Shown here: piece by piece, positions 58,085-64,000 of the stretch
Layout of the letters: the number at the start of each line of letters is the position of its first letter
How positions within the stretch are numbered: the stretch's first letter is position 1
Assembly (NCBI GenBank): GCA_038503035.1
Contig: JAVSML010024311.1
Location: 830,072-894,071, forward strand
From: Crocodylus rhombifer
Taxonomy: Eukaryota; Chordata; Crocodylia; Crocodylidae
Direction of reading: 5' to 3'
Length of the DNA stretch: 64,000 nt
Translations under genes and position numbers: made by a program
The notes under the pieces: model-generated
The model's database searches: none
What the model was told of the DNA's origin: nothing
What the model saw: only the letters and a program-made list of their open reading frames with translations

Positions 58085-58412
58085 ACATAGGTTTAAGGAT
58101 TATAGGAACCTATACATGAGCATGGAGGTTGCTCCAATGTGCTGGATTTCCACCACGTTGGAGTATACACTCAATTAATTGACTCTGTCAGACCGTGGCA
58201 ATTACCATGCTCCGACAGCTTTCTGTGTCTCATGTATCAGCGTCCCTGCACTTAAAAATGGTGGCAGGGTGCTTGAACTAAAGCTCATTTGACAAGCTTT
58301 AGATCAAGCACCCCTGCTGCCATTTTTAAGTGTGGGAATGCTGATACACAAGGTGTGGCAGTGCTTAAAGTGCCACCCCTACCCCTGAAGCATGTGTAAA
58401 AGTGCCCTATGT
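58085..58412. mobile_element. MITE with internal palindrome (same family as 14275-14640)
   Basis: The hairpin arms are GTATCAGCGTCCCTGCACTT, AAAATGGTGGCAGGGTGC and CTTGAACTAAAGC, mirrored by GCTTTAGATCAAG, GCACCCCTGCTGCCATTTTT and AAGTGTGGGAATGCTGATAC. The outer ends carry GAGCATGGAGG and GAAGCATGTGTAAAAGTGCC. About 330 bp, non-coding. Confidence 0.78.
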
Positions 58413-58414
58413 AT

Positions 58415-58998
58415 GTCCATGTCCTTTGTGAAACTGAGGACAGCTTTGTAGCTGGAAAGCGCTAAACAAAGACTCAAGCTAGCAAGCTCAAGTCTGTCTA
58501 CATGAGCTGCAGTCTGACCTTTGACCTCAGTGTAAACATACAGGAGGACAGTGTGGACCAACCCAATTATACAGTGCAGCTGGCACTGTTGTATCATTCT
58601 CGTGCAGATGGTAACGTACAAAAGAAACAGCACAGGTTTTCTGAGTTCAGTTGGGTGAACCCTAGGGCTAAGTAGAGGTTCAATAAGCCTGATGCGGAAG
58701 TGTTCAAAGTTTCATGCTTTACTCTTAGCGCCCTAGTTTAGGTCAGGAGGAAACAGAAGTGACCGTGTCCCTTCCATGGTGGGTGGGGAAGAAAGCAGGG
58801 TGCCTGCACTGGCCAAGGCCAGCAGGCTGGGGGCACTCAAGTATGCCTCCCCACAGCTGGTTCACCCCAGGTTTGCTTCCCAACCACGCCACCCCCCTCT
58901 CTCCACCCAGTGGCCAGCTCTCAGCAGCAGCCAGGCAGGGCCCCTCTACCTATGCTAGCTGGCTCATGGGAGGCAGCTGGGGTTGGCATTGGGCCATC
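58415..58998. other. Non-coding spacer, no gene seen
   Basis: GC-rich toward the right. The 60-80 codon frames at 58759-59004 overlap in two frames and have no domain. Confidence 0.45.
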
Positions 58999-59440
58999 CT
59001 GTAATGTCAAGTCTTCATTTTGTGTCCCCTGGCTGGGCATACCCTATTGTAATTGTATTGCAGCTATGACTCATACCTAACCCTCATGTGGAAACTGGTT
59101 TCTAGGTGAATGAGGATGAATGAGGGTGCTTGAGACATAATGGTAGCAGGCCTAAAAATAGCTCCTGCTCAATGACAGGACCATCAACTCAATGACTGGA
59201 CCACTGCCTTGCACTGACTTTCCCTGAAACCACAGACCTACTCCCAGGACCCAATATTTGAAAGATAAAGACCCTTCAAGAAACCAGCAACACAGAAACA
59301 AAGAACAGAATAGAAACCAGAAACTTCACCATTGTATCCCACCGGACAACGAGGACACCTGGAACTTCATGACCTCATCTGAACAGGACTGGTTCTTGCC
59401 TGGGCATGTCCTGCCCACTGGAGTCACAGCTAGTCTATCC

Positions 59441-59450
59441 CTATAAAAGG
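59441..59450 (+). promoter_or_regulatory. TATA box of the candidate LTR
   Basis: CTATAAAAGG, near-consensus, about 350 bp upstream of an AATAAA. Confidence 0.5.
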
Positions 59451-59710
59451 GGTGGTAGAATGTGACCTCTTTGGGATGCCCTCTCCATCTGGACCAGCAC
59501 TATGCCACACCACTTATCAACCCAGAGGCCCTGCCAGTGACCCCCTCTGGACAACACCTTGCTGGAGAAGACCCTGACTGGCTATTGAGGATCAACTCAC
59601 AGCCCAGATAGGTAGCTATCACCCACCTTCTTCCCCCAAGCAAGGGACCTGAACTCCGCACACCTGGACCTCAAATCTCTCCATTAAGCCTTTCCTCTCC
59701 TGCTACCATT

Positions 59711-59719
59711 GTGTGTGTG

Positions 59720-59751
<32 letters not shown>
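59711..59751. repeat. (TG)n microsatellite
   Basis: About 18 TG units with a GAGAG interruption near the left. Confidence 0.95.
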
Positions 59752-59753
<2 letters not shown>

Positions 59754-59791
59754 CCAATAATTTCATGAGCTGTATAGTATATTGCCTGTCT

Positions 59792-59797
59792 AATAAA
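59792..59797 (+). terminator. Polyadenylation signal of the candidate LTR
   Basis: AATAAA in TCTAATAAAACTG, followed within 30 bp by T/G-rich sequence. Confidence 0.45.
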
Positions 59798-59848
59798 ACT
59801 GATATACTGGACCCCAAGTTGGTCTCTCTGTCTTGCTGTAGGCTCCCA

Positions 59849-61012
59849 ACTTAATCCCTGCCCTCTTTGTCTCTGCCTCTAACCCTAATCTCTCTGACCT
59901 CCATCTTGGCTCATCTCTCTCTCTGCTACTGCTTTCTTCCTGCCGCTTTTATGCCATGTTCCTCTGACCTCCGCTCCTTGATCACTCCCCGCTAGCTGTT
60001 TCCTCAATCTCCCTTGGCTTCTGCCTTTCAATCTCCATCTCTCTCTCTGTCTACTTCTCCTACCTATAGCCTTCACTCTGCCCTCCATCTCTGTCTCTCT
60101 CTGCCTCCTCCTTGATTTCCTGGCTTTTTCTTATCATCCCTGATCTCCCAGCCAGCTGCTCTTCTTTCCTTCCTGGCTTCTACCCTTTGATCTTTCAGCC
60201 CCACTGTCTCCCAGCCCCAGCTTTCACTGCCTGTGCTTTCTCTCCCCAACCTCCTCTGACATCCCCAGCCCTGGTTTTCTCTCTCCCCTGCCTCTGCTGC
60301 ATTCCCAGCTTTCATCCCATCATCTTCCGGCTTCCCTGTCTTGGCTCCACCGCCTCCACCTGTTCCACCGCTTTTCTGCCTCTCTGGCCTCTGGCTCTCT
60401 CACTTGGCTTCAGCTTTACTTCGCTGTATCTCCACTTTCTCCCCCAGCTTCTCTTTGTTTCCTGGCCCTGGCTTACATTCTCTCCTTGGCCCCCATTGTC
60501 TTCTGGCTTCCTTGTCCCCGGCTCCAGCCCCCACAGCCTCCTGGCCACAGCTTCCCTTCGCCATTTTTTGCTTTCTGCTCCCTCCCAACTTTGGTCTCCT
60601 ACCATCTCTCCACCTGCTCTGCTGCTTTTCCACTCCCCAGGCCTCGCTTGCCTGCTATCCCCTGGCTTTCTGACCCAGCTATCTCCACTTCCACACCGCC
60701 ACTTTTCCCCACTCCCTCCAAACCCTGGATCTTTGCTGCCTCCTGGCTTCTGGCTCCACCACCTCCTGGACCTCCTGATCTTCCAGCTTTTTTCCCTCAG
60801 CCCACTGTCCCACTGCCTGGCCTCCCTTCCAGCACCTGGTTCCATCTGGCTTCTCTACCTCCTGGCTTCTGTCCCATCATCTCTTACCTCCAGTCTCTGC
60901 TGCTTCTCTTCGCTGCCACCCTGGCTTTCTTCCCCAGCTCCACCACCCACTCCATCGTCTCCGGCCCCGGCTTTTTCTCTTGCTGCTGCCTGGGCCCCAA
61001 GTGACCCTGAGT
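59849..61012. repeat. Pyrimidine-rich minisatellite-like tract
   Basis: More than 1.1 kb of one-sided C/T-rich sequence built from degenerate CTGGCTTC / CTGCCTCC / TCCCAGCTC units of roughly 30-35 bp. It is almost free of A on this strand, so stop codons are rare. A 300-codon plus frame and a 177-codon minus frame therefore exist without being genes. The plus peptide is Pro/Leu/Ser/Phe repeat and the minus one Gly/Arg/Lys/Glu repeat. Strand asymmetry suggests potential for triplex or G-rich structures. Confidence 0.8.
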
Positions 61013-61099
61013 AACCCCCCAGGAAACCGTGACCCCGAGTAACCCCTGGAGCATCTTGACCCCAAATAAACCCTAAGCACCAAGTTAACCCAAATGCCC

Positions 61100-61185
61100 C
61101 CTAGTGTTAACACACAAGTGTGTGTTTTTGTATGTGTGTGTGAACCCATAGTGTTGTATGTGCAGTTTGTGTCTGTGTGTATAGT
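61100..61185. repeat. TG-rich imperfect microsatellite
   Basis: GTGTGTGTTTTTGTATGTGTG and later GTGTCTGTGTGTATAG; degenerate TG/TA repeats. Confidence 0.7.
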
Positions 61186-61315
61186 TTTGTGCCCTCCCAC
61201 CTAATAGTGTGATATTGCAATCCTGAGCATTGATCTGGCATGTGTCAAGCCAACAAGCCCTAGGGACCATGATCTCTAGGGCTCAGGGGTTTTTCACTGG
61301 CCATGATGCACTGGT

Positions 61316-61720
61316 GGGGGAGCAGATGCCTCCACCATGCAGGCCTGGCTCCACATAAACAGTCGACATAGGTGGATGGGTCGCCACCACTGCCTGAACC
61401 CCAGTGATGACAGGCACAGGCAAGAACCTGTCAGTGGCAACAGGCAGCAGCTGGTGGGGAAACATATGCCCTGCTGCATGGGCCCTGCCCCTACTGTGTA
61501 GACCCCAGCGGCAGAGAGCAGGGCCAGGCTGGGGAGCTCCATTCCCCACTGCCCACACCTCACAGTTGAGAGGTGGGGGCTGGTGGTGGGAGGCAAAGCT
61601 GGGGTGAGAGGCAGCAAGGGGGAAAGCCCCTGCCATGTGGGCCTGGCCCCCACTGTGCAGACCCCAGCTGGGGGTGGGAAGCGCTCAGGGCAGGGAGCTC
61701 CGTTCCACGCCTTGCCTGCC
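61316..61720. repeat. GC-rich tandem repeat, three units of about 140-160 bp
   Basis: Units start near 61316, 61456 and 61618. The second and third share GGGGAAA, CATGGGCCCTGCCCC / GTGGGCCTGGCCCC, ACTGTGTAGACCCCAGC / ACTGTGCAGACCCCAGC and GGGGAGCTCCATTCC / AGGGAGCTCCGTTCC. Open frames here are compositional. Confidence 0.65.
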
Positions 61721-61724
61721 CCCC

Positions 61725-62940
61725 ATGGTGCTGGGTGGGTTGGGGAGCACAGAATTTGCTGTCTCAGCTCTGTGACAGGCTGCAGGTGGAGTGGGTGGAG
61801 CTGGCTCTGCCAGAGCCAATGAGCAGCAGTGGAGGGTAACCCATCTACGCTGTGAGGGGGTGTTTAGCAGGGCCCACAAAGCATCCTGGGATGCCATGGG
61901 ACTGCAACCTAACTTGATTTGGGAGGAGATGCAGTACTGAAGTTCAATAGATGGGTTTAAGCTAAATCAATTAAGTCTGATACAGCATCTATCAAGTTCT
62001 TAGGTCAGGTTCTGCCATTTTTATACCGTTATATGTGCACTGAACCTCTGTTCTGTTACAGGTTTAGACCAGTTTTCAATCACTTATACTGGTTTATGTG
62101 TAATTTTTGTCACTAGCCTAAGTGCAATGTCTTTATAGTGGCAATGGTAGATGATATGTACCTATAAACATACATTTGACATAAGCAATGCACACTTAAA
62201 TCTCTGTCTAGGAACACTACAATGTTCTCCTTCAAAGGATTTGAGGAAAAATGGGAGAATCTTGGGAAATCTAGCTCAGTTTTGTAACTTGTTGCCAATT
62301 AGAAAATTTTACAAAAATCCACTCTTGCAATAGCCCATGAGTTTTAGACATGAATTAAAAGTCACTAATTGTAGAAGTGCTGAGAAAGTGGCTCCATTAT
62401 TCTGTGCTGGACAGCTGCAGTACAATTAACTGCAAGATCATCTCAGCTTTGAGCTTGAATCCTGCGCATTTGTTGTTTCTCCCCCCTCTGCCAAGTAATG
62501 TGTTAGTAAGATGACATCACATATATCATCTTTCTTTACCAAAATGCATTAGATATTTAGTCATTTGTAGATTTTGCTTTCAGTTCAGTTATTCAGCTCA
62601 AATAGGAAAGATCATTCTTTGTAGGTTAGCTTTTCAACTATGATTTATTGTGTGAAATCAATGTAACATGCTCTACAGCAATGTTGCAGGACGACATCAT
62701 ACTGTTTAAATAAACAGCAGGATGCAAAAGTCTAATTTATAAGACTTTGTCAGGGAGAACATATGCCAACTGCTTGACTACCACTGCTGCAGAAAATTTC
62801 TCAGGTGACACAAGTGTTCTATAGAAGGACTGAAAGCCTGTACCCATTTGACTCATTTTTGGCTTCACCTCTAATAAGGACAGGATTTCATCAAATCTAT
62901 TTGTGCTTTTATACAGTGACATTACTATTATAATTATAAT
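61725..62940. other. Non-coding stretch, no gene seen
   Basis: Nothing recognisable on either strand. Confidence 0.5.
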
Positions 62941-62959
62941 CAATTTTGTGTGTTAAAGG

Positions 62960-63120
62960 AACATGAACCCATTAGAATGAGCACAGAAGATAAAGATGAT
63001 TCCTTTTTCAAAAAGTTTACAATCTAAGAATAAGACAAGAGATAATAGATGGAAAACAGACAGACTCTGCAGAAAGGAGATAGCTTAAGGGGAGGGGGCA
63101 ATCCACTAAACAGAAGGGAT
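62960..63120. repeat. Old dispersed amniote repeat, probable
   Basis: AAAGTTTACAATCTAAGAAT, AAGACAAGAGATAATAGATG and ACAGACAGACTC match the order of a dispersed reptilian repeat that I recall (ACAATCTAAGTATAAGACAAG type). Family not named. Confidence 0.35.
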
Positions 63121-63124
63121 AATC

Positions 63125-64000
63125 AAACTTATTTTCTTGGAACACGTGAGTAGCATAAGGATTGCAGATTGAGGAGTCTGAGCTGCAGCCCTGCCAAAGT
63201 TAGTGCCCAGAGACTTGGAAATCCATTTTAGCTGAGGTCAGTCAATGGCAAAACTCCCATTGACTTAAAAAAAAGAACTGGGTCATCAGTTTGCCACTGC
63301 TACATGCTACGCACACTTCTTTCTTGTTAACACATCATGAAGTCTCAGTCCATTCATCCTTTAGCTCTTTGCCTGCTGTAGCTCTCTTGACATTTCTCAA
63401 AATCACTTTTGGGACCAAACATTGTCAGGTCTGGTGTTTCTGCAACTTAGGATTTTTAGTCACACTCTTAAGAGCAACAAAAAGAGTCTAATTCTTGGTT
63501 GGTGCAAAAGATTAAGTAGCTTCAGTTAGCTTTCAAACACTATGACAATAGAGAATTGTTCTATAGGCTTTCTTCAGTACAGCCAGCTCCAGTAGCCTAA
63601 GATGGGGTGATCAGACATGGACTGAGGCCTCTGGCCACACTGGCAGCATGGTAGCAGCTGAAAGTTCTGCTGCTGTCCTGGGTACCCAACAGCCCTTTTA
63701 TATCTCTGGCTAGGTTTGTAGCTTACCAAGCTCAAATGCAGAAGGAGCTTTATCTGGGTGAATTTTTTCCACTTCTCAGTTAGCCTGGCTGGAACTTCCT
63801 GTTTTTGTGGCTGTTTTACTTCTGGTATCCCAGTTAGCTCATTCAGCATTAGTTCGGGTAGCTCTGCACAGTGCTGCATTGTGTCATGGAGACATATGCT
63901 GGGAAACATAGGGGAAAGTTTGCCAGACAGACGGGAGTGACACATGAGCCCTTTCCCAGATAATTCTCAAGAAAAGAGTTGGGCTTTCATGAATTACAGA
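63125..64000. other. Non-coding stretch, one old repeat and a minus-strand TATA-like site
   Basis: 63232-63280 (GTCAATGGCAAAACTCCCA, then TTGACTT) belongs to the old repeat seen at 16641. On the minus strand GAGATATAAAAGGGCTG (63694-63710) looks like a TATA box, but no element ends or gene were found around it. Confidence 0.4.

Larger units (their letters stand above)
59000..59848 (+). mobile_element. Candidate solo LTR
   Basis: The block begins TGTAATGTCAAGTC and ends near GGCTCCCA. It contains a good TATA box (CTATAAAAGG at 59441-59450) and, 350 bp on, a polyadenylation signal (AATAAA at 59792-59797) followed by a GT-rich stretch, the order U3-R-U5 expected of an LTR. A (TG)n microsatellite lies within R/U5. 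No flanking target duplication and no adjacent gag/pol sequence was recognised. It could instead be the 5' LTR of an element whose interior was replaced by the following minisatellite. Confidence 0.5.

Noticed and set aside
60112..61014. 300-codon open frame, longest in the window
   Set aside because: Lies entirely in a pyrimidine-rich repeat tract where stop codons are compositionally rare; the product is Pro/Leu/Ser/Phe repeat and the opposite strand is also open.
63574..63945. 123-codon minus frame downstream of a TATA-like site
   Set aside because: The TATA-like TATAAAAG lies inside the frame rather than upstream, and no domain or element end was seen.

Overview
The window looks like vertebrate, most likely crocodilian, nuclear DNA. 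There are no bacterial-type operons, long genuine ORFs or RNA genes. It holds several CR1 LINE fragments, hAT and Harbinger/Chompy-like DNA transposons and MITEs, LTR-like pieces and amniote-type microsatellites. The combination of CR1 3' ends and many short elements whose ends contain CTGGGCATGTCTAC-like inverted repeats fits my recollection of crocodilian genomes. That assignment is an inference, since no database search was possible.

No complete host protein-coding gene can be supported. The one candidate host exon is at 6654-6884 (+). It has a good splice acceptor, an open 77-codon frame and a weakly BEN-domain-like peptide. The rest reads as intergenic or intronic sequence with nested repeats.

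Layout. 1-8.2 kb: mostly unique sequence with a small tandem duplication, a MITE and a CR1 fragment nested in a GC-rich element. 8.2-11.3 kb: an RTE-like reverse-transcriptase scrap and a GC-rich composite element. 11.3-25.8 kb: AT-rich unique DNA with several MITEs and a foldback derivative of the hAT family described below. 25.8-32.3 kb: a 450-bp foldback, two candidate LTRs, microsatellites and two minus-strand CR1 copies. 34.6-40.4 kb: a Chompy-like MITE and two hAT-family MITEs with perfect 8-bp target-site duplications. 44.3-52.3 kb: an old CR1, then a younger CR1 interrupted by a 5,518-bp hAT transposon. 54-57.8 kb: a SINE-like repeat pair and a 1.4-kb CR1 with recognisable RT motifs. 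58-62 kb: a MITE, a candidate solo LTR, a pyrimidine-rich minisatellite and a GC-rich tandem repeat. 62-64 kb: unremarkable.

The clearest biological story is the hAT element at 45129-50646. It has an 8-bp duplication of GTACTCAA, short terminal inverted repeats, subterminal GATTCGGAGATTC-like repeats and a decayed minus-strand ZBED/hAT transposase (BED finger, catalytic core, C-terminal dimerisation domain). Both of its ends reappear in the 682-bp element at 35591-36272, which therefore looks like an internal-deletion MITE. Two further relatives lie at 39589-40401 and 18414-19162. Together they give a parent plus non-autonomous derivatives of one hAT family within 32 kb.
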